Shown here one piece after another: positions 6,825 to 15,398 of a DNA stretch of 39,258 bases; within the stretch, counting starts at the first letter, position 1; every line of letters starts with the position of its first letter. Location of the stretch: the IMG/VR virus record IMGVR_UViG_3300002144_000797, positions 1-39,258 of that record; one strand, 5' to 3'. Made by a program: the position numbers and the translations under genes. Source of the DNA: a virus. A model generated the notes under the pieces. The model was not told the DNA's origin and did no database searches. It saw only the letters and a list, made by a program, of their open reading frames with translations.

Positions 6825-7214
6825 TTATTTTAATTTTTTTATAAACCTATATAATTGTAGAGGGGTTTTGATGTTATGTTCTTTTCCTTCCTCAGTTACA
6901 AGTATAGCTATTTTACCATCTTCACCATAACGTTCATAAACCCACCAAAAGATAATTTCTGCTTTACTACCATAAAGTAATAAAAACAAACTTTCAATTA
7001 TTTTATAATAAGCAGCATCATAATCTCCTAAATCAATCCCGGTTTCTAGAAATAATGTATTCCCTCTCTGCCAAGTCTCATCCCAACTTTTTACCATTTC
7101 ACAAAAACTGTTTTGTTCTTTTTTAGTTTTAGAACTTTGTGACTCCGTAATATCTACATTAGTACCTACTATATCCTTAAGAGGTTTTAATAAATTATTA
7201 TTTTTTCTATCCAT
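6825..7214 (-). CDS. Conserved phage hypothetical protein, 129 residues
   Basis: The first 35 residues are polar and probably disordered. The rest is helical, with GIDLGDYDAAYYKIIESLF and EIIFWWVYERYGEDG stretches and a KTPLQLYRFIKKL ending. This arrangement resembles small proteins of T4-like marine phages I have seen as hypothetical, without known role. Its ATG overlaps the stop of the 51-residue gene upstream by 1 nt (TAATG). Confidence 0.6.
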   Translation of the reverse strand: MDRKNNNLLKPLKDIVGTNVDITESQSSKTKKEQNSFCEMVKSWDETWQRGNTLFLETGIDLGDYDAAYYKIIESLFLLLYGSKAEIIFWWVYERYGEDGKIAILVTEEGKEHNIKTPLQLYRFIKKLK

Positions 7215-7369
7215 TATTTACTTATTGTAAAAATAGATAAGAATTGCTTTAAGGATAAACGTTTTAATTTAGAAAAATGGGTTGCGGCCGATAATCTTGA
7301 ATCAGAGACTGTTGATGAAATAGCTTCACGTTTAGGATCTTTTTTTGAATAAAAATTATATTTTTTCAT
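7214..7369 (-). CDS. Small conserved phage protein, 51 residues
   Basis: The minus strand encodes MKKYNFYSKKDPKREAISS followed by a helical basic half (THFSKLKRLSLKQFLSIF) and a stop at 7214-7216 that overlaps the next ATG (TAATG). From memory, proteins starting MKKYYFYSK and ending in a similar helix are common in T4-like marine phages, always as hypotheticals. An opposing plus-strand frame over 7218-7352 lacks an ATG and is its shadow. An AT-rich ATATTTATTAACA stretch lies upstream and may be its promoter. Confidence 0.75.
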   Translation of the reverse strand: MKKYNFYSKKDPKREAISSTVSDSRLSAATHFSKLKRLSLKQFLSIFTISK

Positions 7370-7410
7370 ATGGTTGTATATGTTAATAAATATAAGATAA
7401 TTAAAAAATG

Positions 7411-8214
7411 TTAAGTATCCAAATCTATCTCAAAAGTTGGTTGGTTGGGGAATTGGAAGTGACATATTCCTTGTATTATAATATTTTTATGGGATGGGTC
7501 ACCTATTTTGTTAATGGATATTAAATCAAATAACTTTTTATATAACTCTCCATGAAGTATATGATGTTTGGATAGATCATTTCTTTTAATACATTTCGCT
7601 AAAAAATCTTCACATGACCAGTTGGGGATATGTTCCCAAGGCTTATTGTTATAGTTAGGAATAGTTTTTGTAAAACTATAAGTTTCACTTAAATATTCTC
7701 TATTAGTTAAATAATCCGTTTTATTAACATTTATGAAATAAAAATTGGTTTGGGGTGTAAAATGATTTTTATCTAATTCTTCTAAATCAAACTTATTACG
7801 ATAGATAGTTTCAAATGAAAATCCATTCATATAATAAAAATCTGCTTCTTTTACTTTAATATCAAATATCTTAGTTTGTAATAAAACATCATTTGCCCCT
7901 TTACATAACCACTCAATATTATTATTTTTACAATAATCAAATATTAAATTATCCAAATCAGCAGTGCCAAAATTATGACCTCTATTGACTGGGGAGTCTA
8001 TAACTATACAATTGGGGAAATATTTCTTCCAGATTAATGAATTTTGTTCTTTAAAATCTCCATCATAATTAGTAGCAACTATAATATGTTCAAATTCTTT
8101 TAATACTTCTAAATTATATAATAGATATTGTTCCATTCTAGTAAGATCATCCTCACTAGAAATATAACCTATAGTACCATAAGTTGATTTATTAATAAGT
8201 TGCTTTAAATTCAT
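7411..8214 (-). CDS. Putative GT-A-type glycosyltransferase, 267 residues
   Basis: The N-terminal half alternates short hydrophobic strands and helices as in GT-A folds (EHIIVATNYDG, CIVIDSPVNRGHNFG, IEWLCKGANDVLL), and the asparagine-rich NRGHNFGTAD resembles the N-x-G-x2-x2 nucleotide-sugar region of family 2 enzymes. A clear DxD is not visible, GANDV being the closest. It is the last gene of the glycan cluster and overlaps the methyltransferase gene upstream by 23 nt. Donor sugar unknown. Confidence 0.55.
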   Translation of the reverse strand: MNLKQLINKSTYGTIGYISSEDDLTRMEQYLLYNLEVLKEFEHIIVATNYDGDFKEQNSLIWKKYFPNCIVIDSPVNRGHNFGTADLDNLIFDYCKNNNIEWLCKGANDVLLQTKIFDIKVKEADFYYMNGFSFETIYRNKFDLEELDKNHFTPQTNFYFINVNKTDYLTNREYLSETYSFTKTIPNYNNKPWEHIPNWSCEDFLAKCIKRNDLSKHHILHGELYKKLFDLISINKIGDPSHKNIIIQGICHFQFPNQPTFEIDLDT

Positions 8215-8803
8215 CTACTGAAATTAAGTTTAATAATTGTTTTCGGTTTGTATTAAAGTATCCCCAAGATTTTTCACCTTGAATTAAATCATCTATATTA
8301 CATTTATTATCCTCTTCTATATTATTAAAAATAACACCACACCCACAATCAGTATCAACTGTGATGAATTTGTGGGGGTATTTTTGCCTTAAACGTAGAG
8401 CGGATTTGTAAACATCCCCATGCCAAATTCCTGTTTGGCGAGGAACAAATGTGTATTCCTCTTCAGCAGGATTACAATCATGCATTACAATAATACCATT
8501 ATCTACTAAATGGTTTAAAGCATTTTCAATATCTTTATCTACTTGATCAGCATGATGTAAACCATCTATAAAAATAATATCATATTTAATATCATGATCT
8601 TTAATCAATTCAAAAAACTCATCTGAAGTAATAGGATAATTAATTTCAGGAATAATTTTACCTAATTCTGTTGTAGGATCCACTCCATCTTTATGTTCAG
8701 CAGTAATTTCTCTAATATTTTGACCTCTAAATACCCCAATTTCAAGATAATTTTTAAAGTTATTATTTCTAATGAAAGTGTTTATAATTTCAAATCTTTG
8801 CAT
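8192..8803 (-). CDS. Class I SAM-dependent methyltransferase, 203 residues
   Basis: Residues about 17-27 (NYLEIGVFRGQ) form the glycine motif I, and about 71-100 (YDIIFIDGLHHADQVDKDI) with IVMHDCNP at about 105-112 match the Methyltransf_24 family, whose members often methylate sugars. It sits between two glycosyltransferase-like genes, overlapping them by 23 and 14 nt, so sugar O- or N-methylation in the same glycan is the likely role. The exact acceptor is inference. Confidence 0.8.
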   Translation of the reverse strand: MQRFEIINTFIRNNNFKNYLEIGVFRGQNIREITAEHKDGVDPTTELGKIIPEINYPITSDEFFELIKDHDIKYDIIFIDGLHHADQVDKDIENALNHLVDNGIIVMHDCNPAEEEYTFVPRQTGIWHGDVYKSALRLRQKYPHKFITVDTDCGCGVIFNNIEEDNKCNIDDLIQGEKSWGYFNTNRKQLLNLISVDEFKATY

Positions 8804-9665
8804 GATCTATAATATATTTTGCTAAATTTTTAGTTGTTAAATTATTTTTAGTGTATTCAAATACTTCATCCAATATGTTATAGTATTTTGACTCATCAAA
8901 ATTAAAAGCCAAATCTCTAGCTTCTAATAACAATTCTTTAGGAAAATGTAATAGTGTATCTTTAGGACAATTTTCTAAATCTACAAAATAAGGTAAACAA
9001 TAATTACCTAAAATTTCATAATGTCTCATACAATCCCACCCTGCTTTTTTCATTGTAACCCCATAATAAGATTTTTGATAATCTTTATAATAAGGTCCTT
9101 CACTATTGAATATATAAGTTTCAGGTTGTCCTGGAATACACGTTGCGTATTGTTGTGTTTTATCTTTATTAGGGGTAGCTAATTTGCTAGTAGGGATGCC
9201 AAATGTGATAGGTAATAAGTTAGGATGTTTTTCAATTAACTCACGTTTAAAGTATAAGTGTTTTTTATATAGTGGGTCTAACTCTGTCTCATCATTACCA
9301 TCAATTAAAATTACCTTATTATCGGGATAACATTTAGAAACTATATCGTAATAATCCTTACAACGTTTAATAGCACCATATATAATTAAATCATAATATC
9401 TATCCTTAATTTTTTCTTCAATATTGGTACGATCAATATTATTATTTCCTATAAGCCAAAATGCAGTCATACCACCCCATAAATGTTTTGATGGTATTTT
9501 ACCTTCATGCTCTCTATAAAGGGATATGATTTGAGTTGAATCAACAACATCATCACCATATAATTCTCTTAAACCATAAAATACCAGATCGTTTTGATAA
9601 TCAGAAACAAAACCACCACTAGCCATTGCTATTTTATTATGATTAGTTACGTATAATATTTTCAT
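8790..9665 (-). CDS. Putative glycosyltransferase, 291 residues
   Basis: The protein has a Rossmann-like start (MKILYVTNHNKIAMASGGF) and a C-terminal segment with KKAGWDCMRHYEILGNYCLP at about 206-225, a motif seen in a family of GT-B-like proteins of viruses and bacteria where it shapes the donor site. The following FVDLENCPKDTLLHFP stretch and helical tail are consistent. It overlaps neighbours by 14 and 4 nt. Family assignment is by motif memory; substrate unknown. Confidence 0.55.
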   Translation of the reverse strand: MKILYVTNHNKIAMASGGFVSDYQNDLVFYGLRELYGDDVVDSTQIISLYREHEGKIPSKHLWGGMTAFWLIGNNNIDRTNIEEKIKDRYYDLIIYGAIKRCKDYYDIVSKCYPDNKVILIDGNDETELDPLYKKHLYFKRELIEKHPNLLPITFGIPTSKLATPNKDKTQQYATCIPGQPETYIFNSEGPYYKDYQKSYYGVTMKKAGWDCMRHYEILGNYCLPYFVDLENCPKDTLLHFPKELLLEARDLAFNFDESKYYNILDEVFEYTKNNLTTKNLAKYIIDHAKI

Positions 9666-10441
9666 TTACCAAACTTTTTTAAATCTTCATGTTTAAATAA
9701 TCCTTCACCATGAGCTACTTTAAAATCTTGGCGAGACCAAAAATGAGAGATTTCACCTTCTGAAGTAATTTTACCTATATCTGTGTTGTATTGGTTTGGA
9801 GAATTTTCATCTATTATAAATTTAGAAGTATAATCAATATAGAATTTTCTATCAAATAAACATGGGTTGTTTGTCCAATTCCCCCAACGTGAAGTTGTAG
9901 TAAAGTACTCACCTTCCTGGTTAATTTTATCATTAAACTTTTGAGATGGATTACACCAATGTACTGAATCTAGTAGGTGGGGGGATGTTAAATCTATAAC
10001 TTCATCATAGTGATTGAGTTCATTATTATAGTAAGGATTATAGGTAAATAGTGGATGTCCTGGATTTTGCCTGTGTCTGTATCTAACCACTGAGTAACCC
10101 TTAGATATAAGATCAACACCAGAAGAAAGTCTACTATGAGTTGTTTCTTTATTTTCAATTAATTTCCAATCATTTTCTAAAGGGAGGAAATATTGGGAGT
10201 TGGTGGATTTTGCTAAATTTAATAATCCAATACCAATCCCAACATTTTCTTCTAACCCAATATAAGGAAGAGAAAAATGATTAGCTACTTCAATATCCTG
10301 ATCTGTTATTTCTTGACATAAAACTATTGCTTCATCCACAACCTCTAATAATCCATTTTCTTTGTAGGATTTTAGGGTTTTAAATAGTGTATCTGGGGAG
10401 TTCCATGTTAATACTCCAATGGATATTGGTAATTTTTTCAT
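9662..10441 (-). CDS. GT2-family glycosyltransferase, 259 residues
   Basis: The N-terminus reads PISIGVLTWNSPDTLFKTLKS, the usual GT2 start strand and helix; ENVGIGIGLLNLAKS at about 64-78 and FLPLENDWKL at about 85-94 match the N-x-G and DxD-type regions, with END in place of the canonical DxD. The rest contains aromatic and Asn-rich acceptor-side sequence. It overlaps the next gene by 4 nt and lies inside the glycan cluster. Acceptor and donor cannot be told from sequence. Confidence 0.7.
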   Translation of the reverse strand: MKKLPISIGVLTWNSPDTLFKTLKSYKENGLLEVVDEAIVLCQEITDQDIEVANHFSLPYIGLEENVGIGIGLLNLAKSTNSQYFLPLENDWKLIENKETTHSRLSSGVDLISKGYSVVRYRHRQNPGHPLFTYNPYYNNELNHYDEVIDLTSPHLLDSVHWCNPSQKFNDKINQEGEYFTTTSRWGNWTNNPCLFDRKFYIDYTSKFIIDENSPNQYNTDIGKITSEGEISHFWSRQDFKVAHGEGLFKHEDLKKFGK

Positions 10442-10444
10442 ATT

Positions 10445-11116
10445 TTACTTTTTAATAAAACTACCCCACATGAAGTAATTAAAACGTTGATATTCATATT
10501 TTTCAAGATTGTTTTCTGTTACACTATTTTTGATAGCATCCCACTCAGATTCATAACCATAAGGCCATTGCCAAAATTCAGCTACCTCTTCAAAAGGGGT
10601 TTCATCGCTTTTATAATCATGAAGAATAATAATATCGTCAGTTTTTAAATATTTACTAAAAGTATTAAATTCTTTATTTTTATCTCCCCCATCACAAATT
10701 AATAAAGTTTTTCCGGGTTGTTGGATTAACTCAATAATTTCTCTTTTCCCTTCTTTTGAAAAACAATCTTTAATTCTAAAATCAATATCTTTTCTATTTG
10801 ATTCATTAATAGAAGGATCAATATCAAATGAAGCAAAACTAGCATCTTTTTTTAAGTTATCAAATATATAACTAGATAGACCTCCATTATAGCTTCCAAT
10901 TTCAACTACAGTATCATATTGGGATAAAAAATCTTTATTAAATAAAAGATAAATTCCTAATACTTGTGAGATTTGAACTTCATTATAATAGTTTAACCTA
11001 TAATAGGGGTGGCTTTGATGCCAGTTTGTAACCCCAGAGTATCTAACTTTATCATCATAAGTTTTAACTACTAAATGATTTAACATTTGGGCAAAAAAAT
11101 CGTGTTGATGTTGCAT
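10445..11116 (-). CDS. Class I SAM-dependent methyltransferase-like, 223 residues
   Basis: TVVEIGSYNGGLSSYIFD at about 69-86 is a motif I glycine loop, ASFDIDP at about 94-100 gives the acidic residue after strand 2, and LLICDGGDK plus DIIILHDYKS are typical of the Methyltransf_24/CmcI-like group. Its place among glycosyltransferase genes suggests a sugar or glycan-chain substrate. Spacing to neighbours is only 2-3 nt. Confidence 0.75.
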   Translation of the reverse strand: MQHQHDFFAQMLNHLVVKTYDDKVRYSGVTNWHQSHPYYRLNYYNEVQISQVLGIYLLFNKDFLSQYDTVVEIGSYNGGLSSYIFDNLKKDASFASFDIDPSINESNRKDIDFRIKDCFSKEGKREIIELIQQPGKTLLICDGGDKNKEFNTFSKYLKTDDIIILHDYKSDETPFEEVAEFWQWPYGYESEWDAIKNSVTENNLEKYEYQRFNYFMWGSFIKK

Positions 11117-11118
11117 AA

Positions 11119-12003
11119 TTAATTGTTTTTAAAATTTTTATATTGTTGTATAATTAAATCTACTCGTTGCTTTTGTGTATGGTTATTTAAAACTTTTTGA
11201 TATCCATTCCAAGCAATCTCCTTTCGTTCTGTAGGATTGTTATTATAGTAAGCTATTTTTTCAGCGCAATCTTGAATATCATCGTATAATATAATATTTT
11301 CCCCATCAATAAACAAGCTTTCCAATTCAACTTCTTCAGCTAATCTATCTGTGATTACTAATTTACCACAAGCCATTCCTTCAAATATCCTTCGAGTAAT
11401 TTCCCCCCATCTAGAATGTTGTATAACTATTTTTCCTGAGTTGAGGAATTCTGTATGTTCTTTTCCTTCCCAACCATTTTTATTAATAATATCTCCCTCA
11501 TAATGATCTGATAAAGTATCTAATATCTGGCTACTACCTCTACCACGTGAAGATACAGCAATATGTTTTTCTTCAACATCCATTTCTTGATATATTCTTG
11601 TATCTGCAAAATGGGTCCACCACTCAGCATTATATCCTAATTCTTTATATTTTTTAACAGCTCTAATATCCGGAGAAAGGATTAGATCAAACCAAGGACC
11701 TTTAATAGAATTACGTTCAAAATTTTGGGGATCATCTCCAGCTTCCATTATACAATAAGCCCCAGTACTTCTTAATTTAGATAATACTGGAGATAAATGG
11801 CGGCCCCAATCCATATGCATAATCACATCAGGAGTGGTTTTAAGCAACTTATATACGTTATCATCCACGTAATTATCGTTAGAATCAAACAGGCTATAAA
11901 TGGAAGTATCCCAACCTCTTGATTTGAATTCTTCAACTACAGCTAATGGAGTATTCCATTTATCTGTTTCTCTATGGGCGAAAATAAAAGCAATACTAGG
12001 CAT
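11119..12003 (-). CDS. GT-B glycosyltransferase (CgeB-like, Glyco_trans_1_2 type)
   Basis: The C-terminal half has EITRRIFEGMACGKLVITDR, then GENIILYDD, YYNNNPTERKEIAWNGYQKV and HTQKQRV, the pattern of the PF13524 'glycosyl transferases group 1' family including CgeB. The N-terminal domain contains AFIFAHRETDKW and HMDWGRHLSP. GT-B enzymes of this family transfer sugars to proteins or glycans. The stop lies 2 nt before the next gene and the start overlaps the previous gene by 8 nt. Confidence 0.8.
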   Translation of the reverse strand: MPSIAFIFAHRETDKWNTPLAVVEEFKSRGWDTSIYSLFDSNDNYVDDNVYKLLKTTPDVIMHMDWGRHLSPVLSKLRSTGAYCIMEAGDDPQNFERNSIKGPWFDLILSPDIRAVKKYKELGYNAEWWTHFADTRIYQEMDVEEKHIAVSSRGRGSSQILDTLSDHYEGDIINKNGWEGKEHTEFLNSGKIVIQHSRWGEITRRIFEGMACGKLVITDRLAEEVELESLFIDGENIILYDDIQDCAEKIAYYNNNPTERKEIAWNGYQKVLNNHTQKQRVDLIIQQYKNFKNN

Positions 12004-12919
12004 CTAAAAATACTTCTTTAAATTTATTCATAACTTTTTCTGGAGTATAATCCTGGTAGCAATTTATATCTGAAAATATTATAAGGTTATTTAAAATGTC
12101 ATATAATTCTTGATAATTATTATAATAGTGTGCATAATCCCCCAATATATCAATGTGGTTTCTTTCTGGTGAATCTCTATAAGTTATAATAGGTTTACCT
12201 AATGTAGAAAATTCAGCTATTGTTAAACCAAATGTTTCACCTCGCTCACGAGCATGAATCATAAAATCACAAGTGTTTATAAATGCTACCTTTTTATCTA
12301 AATCTGTAGTTCCATTTATAAAGTAAATATTAGGTTCATCAGCAAACGGGGTTGAATTCATGAATAAAAATACTATATCATCTCTATTTTTAGCAATATC
12401 AATTACAGCTTGACGAGCAAAGGGGATGTCAAAATTATCTCCACCATACCAACCTATTACAATTTTACTACCAAATTCAAAATCATTTCTATAATTTAGG
12501 TCATGTTTTGGTAAATTTACCATATGGGGAACATAAGGTAGTTTCCCATCTGACATCTCATCTGATAGCCATTTTGAGACATAAGCATAAACATCTCCAT
12601 GGGGGTCATTATGTTTAAATACTGAATGGATTAAATTTCTAGAATTAGAAACTAATTTACCATCGTTAAAACCAGCTTTAATATAATAGATAGCATCAAT
12701 ACCTTCCTTTTCAACTATACTTTCTACCTCACTAAAATCATTGTAGAGATATACAGTAAATTGTGTTTTAAATTTGTCTAATGACGTTAAATCGGCATTA
12801 GCATCCGAAATAATGATAGACTCATTGCCTAAAATATCTCTATTACCTAATGCGTAATCATATAAAGCTACTTCAGTACCCCTAATACCTAATTGATTAC
12901 TATGGAATGCTATTTTCAA
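11996..12919 (-). CDS. GT-B-type glycosyltransferase, 307 residues, TTG start
   Basis: Residues 10-22 (LGIRGTEVALYDY) and 159-170 (IGWYGGDNFDIP) followed by ARERGETFGLTIAEFSTLGK at about 222-241 are typical of GT-B group 1 enzymes; the E-x7-E near the end binds the nucleotide-sugar. The start is TTG at 12917-12919, which overlaps the stop of the upstream GT2 gene as TTGA, and no nearby ATG keeps the conserved N-terminus. Similar genes occur in large phages and viruses. Confidence 0.75.
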   Translation of the reverse strand: MKIAFHSNQLGIRGTEVALYDYALGNRDILGNESIIISDANADLTSLDKFKTQFTVYLYNDFSEVESIVEKEGIDAIYYIKAGFNDGKLVSNSRNLIHSVFKHNDPHGDVYAYVSKWLSDEMSDGKLPYVPHMVNLPKHDLNYRNDFEFGSKIVIGWYGGDNFDIPFARQAVIDIAKNRDDIVFLFMNSTPFADEPNIYFINGTTDLDKKVAFINTCDFMIHARERGETFGLTIAEFSTLGKPIITYRDSPERNHIDILGDYAHYYNNYQELYDILNNLIIFSDINCYQDYTPEKVMNKFKEVFLDA

Positions 12920-13542
12920 AGTGTATCGTAATAATTGTTTTGTTGTTCTTGACGTTTTATATCTTTATGGTGGAGAATACAAATTTCTTCATGATTTGGA
13001 AATATACCAAAAAAATCATTACCCTCCAACACTTCATGAACTTTATTCTTCCATTTTACAACACCACTATTAACATATATTCTTTGTTGTAAATCCGGGA
13101 AGTTAACCCACCCCTTTTCATTTACATTCCACTTCCATTTTTGGATGTGTTCATTAGTTAATCCTTCTACAGTATTAATTCGTGGAACATAAAAAGCATG
13201 AACTTCAGGGTTAGCTTCAATTGAACCTTTAATCCAAGGAATAAATTGATCACCTATCATCTCATCAGCATCTAACTGAACAATCCAATCTCCACTACAT
13301 AAAGAAGTTAAATAGTTCTTCATATTAGCAAAATGACCATCAAATTTGTAAGAATGCCATGCAAATTTAGGAGCATTTACAGATTTAGCTCTTAAATAAT
13401 CTTCAACACCTTTTGACCCATTTTCAGAGTCGAATAGAATAACTATTTCATCTTCATCATCTTTATTTTTAATAAGAAAATTTAATAATTTAGTAATTTC
13501 TAATAATTCATCCTTTACGGGGATAGCGTAACTTAATTTCAT
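12916..13542 (-). CDS. GT2-family glycosyltransferase (WaaE/KdtX-like), 208 residues
   Basis: The protein opens with LSYAIPVKDELLEITKLL, has FANMKNYLTSLCSGDWIVQL and then the DxD motif in LDADEMIGD at about 92-100, followed by HEVLEGN at about 168-174. This is the arrangement of the WaaE/KdtX group that adds sugars to lipopolysaccharide cores. It overlaps the downstream GT-B gene by 4 nt and the small upstream gene by 35 nt. A canonical metal-binding DxD makes this the clearest GT-A enzyme of the cluster. Confidence 0.85.
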   Translation of the reverse strand: MKLSYAIPVKDELLEITKLLNFLIKNKDDEDEIVILFDSENGSKGVEDYLRAKSVNAPKFAWHSYKFDGHFANMKNYLTSLCSGDWIVQLDADEMIGDQFIPWIKGSIEANPEVHAFYVPRINTVEGLTNEHIQKWKWNVNEKGWVNFPDLQQRIYVNSGVVKWKNKVHEVLEGNDFFGIFPNHEEICILHHKDIKRQEQQNNYYDTL

Positions 13543-13651
13543 CTAATAACTTTTTTACTTCAATATTATCTTCACAAAAAACCAATTTTATAGTTCGAGC
13601 ACCTCTACTATGAAGGTGCTCTAAATTGGCAATTAATTTATCTAATTCCAT
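13508..13651 (-). CDS. Small protein, 47 residues, with nested hairpin in its gene
   Basis: An intact frame starts MELDKLIANLEHLHSRG, continues ARTIKLVFCEDNIEV and ends RYPRKG. The ATG overlaps the stop of the zinc-ribbon gene (TAATG) and the tail overlaps the GT2 gene by 35 nt, typical of real genes here. Its coding sequence contains a two-part inverted repeat (13582-13629). No family recognised. Confidence 0.55.
   Translation of the reverse strand: MELDKLIANLEHLHSRGARTIKLVFCEDNIEVKKLLDEIKLRYPRKG
13582..13629 (-). repeat. Two-part inverted repeat inside the 47-residue gene
   Basis: An outer 7-bp stem (13582-13588 with 13623-13629, CCAATTT/AAATTGG) encloses an inner perfect 8-bp stem (13597-13604 with 13614-13621, GAGCACCT/AGGTGCTC) with a 9-nt loop. 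Between the stems lie 8 nt on one side and 1 nt on the other. It could be an RNA structure attenuating or terminating transcription inside the glycan operon. It is a structural observation only. Confidence 0.55.
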
Positions 13652-14106
13652 TAATCTTTTTCAAGTACACCAATGTACTCAAGAGCCCCAATATAATCAA
13701 GTTCCGGATAATTTTTCATATTATCCATGTCCATTCGATATTCATAAGGACTACCATCTTTTTTCTTATATTTTTCTTTATCCTCATCCGTAACAACTGG
13801 AACTGATTTTACAGCTGACCAATGCCAATTATCTTTATTTGAGCCGTTAGCAAATATCATTCCTAAATTAGGAAGATTTACTGTTGAAGGCATCCATATA
13901 CCTCCATCTTTATCTTCATAAAATAAATCTTTATAAAGTTCTGGAAGGATTTCTGATTGTTCTTTTATAAAATCAGAATCTTTCACCATTAGTGAATTTG
14001 AAATAAACCCACACCCCATACATTGGTAGTTAGTTATTGATTCATTTACTTCTTGAGAGTAACAAGCGTCACTCCCACATTTTTTACATATTGTTAATTT
14101 ATCCAT
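13651..14106 (-). CDS. Zinc-ribbon phage protein, 151 residues
   Basis: Two CxxC pairs (CKKC at 7-10 and CMGC at 29-32) form a zinc ribbon at the N-terminus. The remainder has WHWSAVKSVPVVTDEDKEKY and an LDYIGALEYIGVL ending, like small phage hypotheticals. It lies between the glycosyltransferase genes with 1-nt overlaps on both sides. Nucleic-acid binding is possible from the ribbon; its link to glycan synthesis is positional only. Confidence 0.65.
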   Translation of the reverse strand: MDKLTICKKCGSDACYSQEVNESITNYQCMGCGFISNSLMVKDSDFIKEQSEILPELYKDLFYEDKDGGIWMPSTVNLPNLGMIFANGSNKDNWHWSAVKSVPVVTDEDKEKYKKKDGSPYEYRMDMDNMKNYPELDYIGALEYIGVLEKD

Positions 14107-15398
14107 TATTTCTTTAATTTTGGTAATTCTAATTTTTTAGAAGTGTTTAAGTTTGGTAAGTTTAAAGTTACTTGTTTAGCAAATTTAGGAATATTCTTAT
14201 CCAGATACGAAGATAATACCCCATCCATCGCATCCCAACTAAAATTAGATTTAGAATAATGAGCTTGTCGTTTAGCAGCTTCTAAATGTTTTTTATAATT
14301 CTTTAGTATACTTTTAAAACCATTACCAACATCTGATGGGTTTGGAGAGAACCATTGACTCTCTGGGAGTATCATATTAGGAACAACCGCACTACTATCT
14401 ACATTTTTTAAACTTCCATTAAGTACTAAACTAAATTTAGTATTTATAAAATCCATATGACCACTCCACCCACTAACCATAATTGGTTTTTGAGATAGAC
14501 TAAATTCAAGTAGTGGACGGCCAAAACCTTCACCTTTAGTCAAACTAACCATTGCTTTAATTTTAGTATGGTTATACAATTCATTCATCTCAGTGTTTGA
14601 AAGTTCACCATGAATCATGTAAACGTTAGGTAAATTTTTTCCTTTTACTGTTTTTTGGATTTGGTAGTATCGTTTTTGGAGTAATTTTTTATCCATATAT
14701 GATGCTCCTGAACCTGATACTTTCATAATAAGTGCAGGGGGGTTTGGGGTATTTTTAAATGTTTCTAAGAAAGATTTAATAGTATATCCCACATTTTTCC
14801 TATCTTCACCTAATCCTCCTTGCATCCAATGCCCTACAAATAAATAACAAAAAGACTCTGGGATTGAACTTAAATCAAATGTAGATTTTACAGGTTTGTA
14901 GATGTCTAAATTAGCCCCTTCAAATAATACTTCAATGGGTTTTTGTACTTCGACAGTACCTACTACTTTACCGTGTTCCTGTTTTTGGAATCTTGAATTT
15001 AAAAATGCTTCTTTAGAGTGTTTTGAAGAAACAAAATTAATATCCATTCTATTAATTCCTTCTACCCAAGTAGCATCTACAATAGTAGTTTCCATTCCGG
15101 CTGTCATACCAATATTATACTTTCCTACAGGTTGAAATTCATTTGGAACTGTTATTTGCATCCAAATATCAGGTTGGATCTTTTGATCTTCTTGGTTATG
15201 AAGATGATTTAATAAAAAACCCCACTCTTCCTTATGGTCATTAATAAATTCCCAAGGTGTGTTTCCCCATCTTTGAGATAATAATTTTACTTCGTACTTA
15301 TCACTTTTAATTATAGATTTGATAACATCACGACTACGTGCTCCATATCCTGAGTATGTATCAAAAGGAGCGGATATATAAAATGTTGGTTTGTTCAT
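14106..15398 (-). CDS. GT4-type glycosyltransferase, 430 residues
   Basis: The N-terminal domain has ISAPFDTYSGYGARSRDVI, with the Gly-rich loop that binds acceptor, and NIGMTAGMETT. The C-terminal domain has IKAMVSLTKGEGFGRPLLEF at about 282-301 and SGWSGHMDFI, the E-x7-E region and donor loop of GT4 enzymes. The length is typical for the family. It overlaps both neighbours by 1 nt. It is probably the second gene of the glycan operon and may extend the chain begun by the 476-residue enzyme. Confidence 0.85.
   Translation of the reverse strand: MNKPTFYISAPFDTYSGYGARSRDVIKSIIKSDKYEVKLLSQRWGNTPWEFINDHKEEWGFLLNHLHNQEDQKIQPDIWMQITVPNEFQPVGKYNIGMTAGMETTIVDATWVEGINRMDINFVSSKHSKEAFLNSRFQKQEHGKVVGTVEVQKPIEVLFEGANLDIYKPVKSTFDLSSIPESFCYLFVGHWMQGGLGEDRKNVGYTIKSFLETFKNTPNPPALIMKVSGSGASYMDKKLLQKRYYQIQKTVKGKNLPNVYMIHGELSNTEMNELYNHTKIKAMVSLTKGEGFGRPLLEFSLSQKPIMVSGWSGHMDFINTKFSLVLNGSLKNVDSSAVVPNMILPESQWFSPNPSDVGNGFKSILKNYKKHLEAAKRQAHYSKSNFSWDAMDGVLSSYLDKNIPKFAKQVTLNLPNLNTSKKLELPKLKK

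Noticed and set aside
7218-7352. Plus-strand open frame ending ASRLGSFFE
   Set aside because: It has no ATG and lies opposite an intact, recognisable 51-residue minus-strand gene; it is that gene's shadow.
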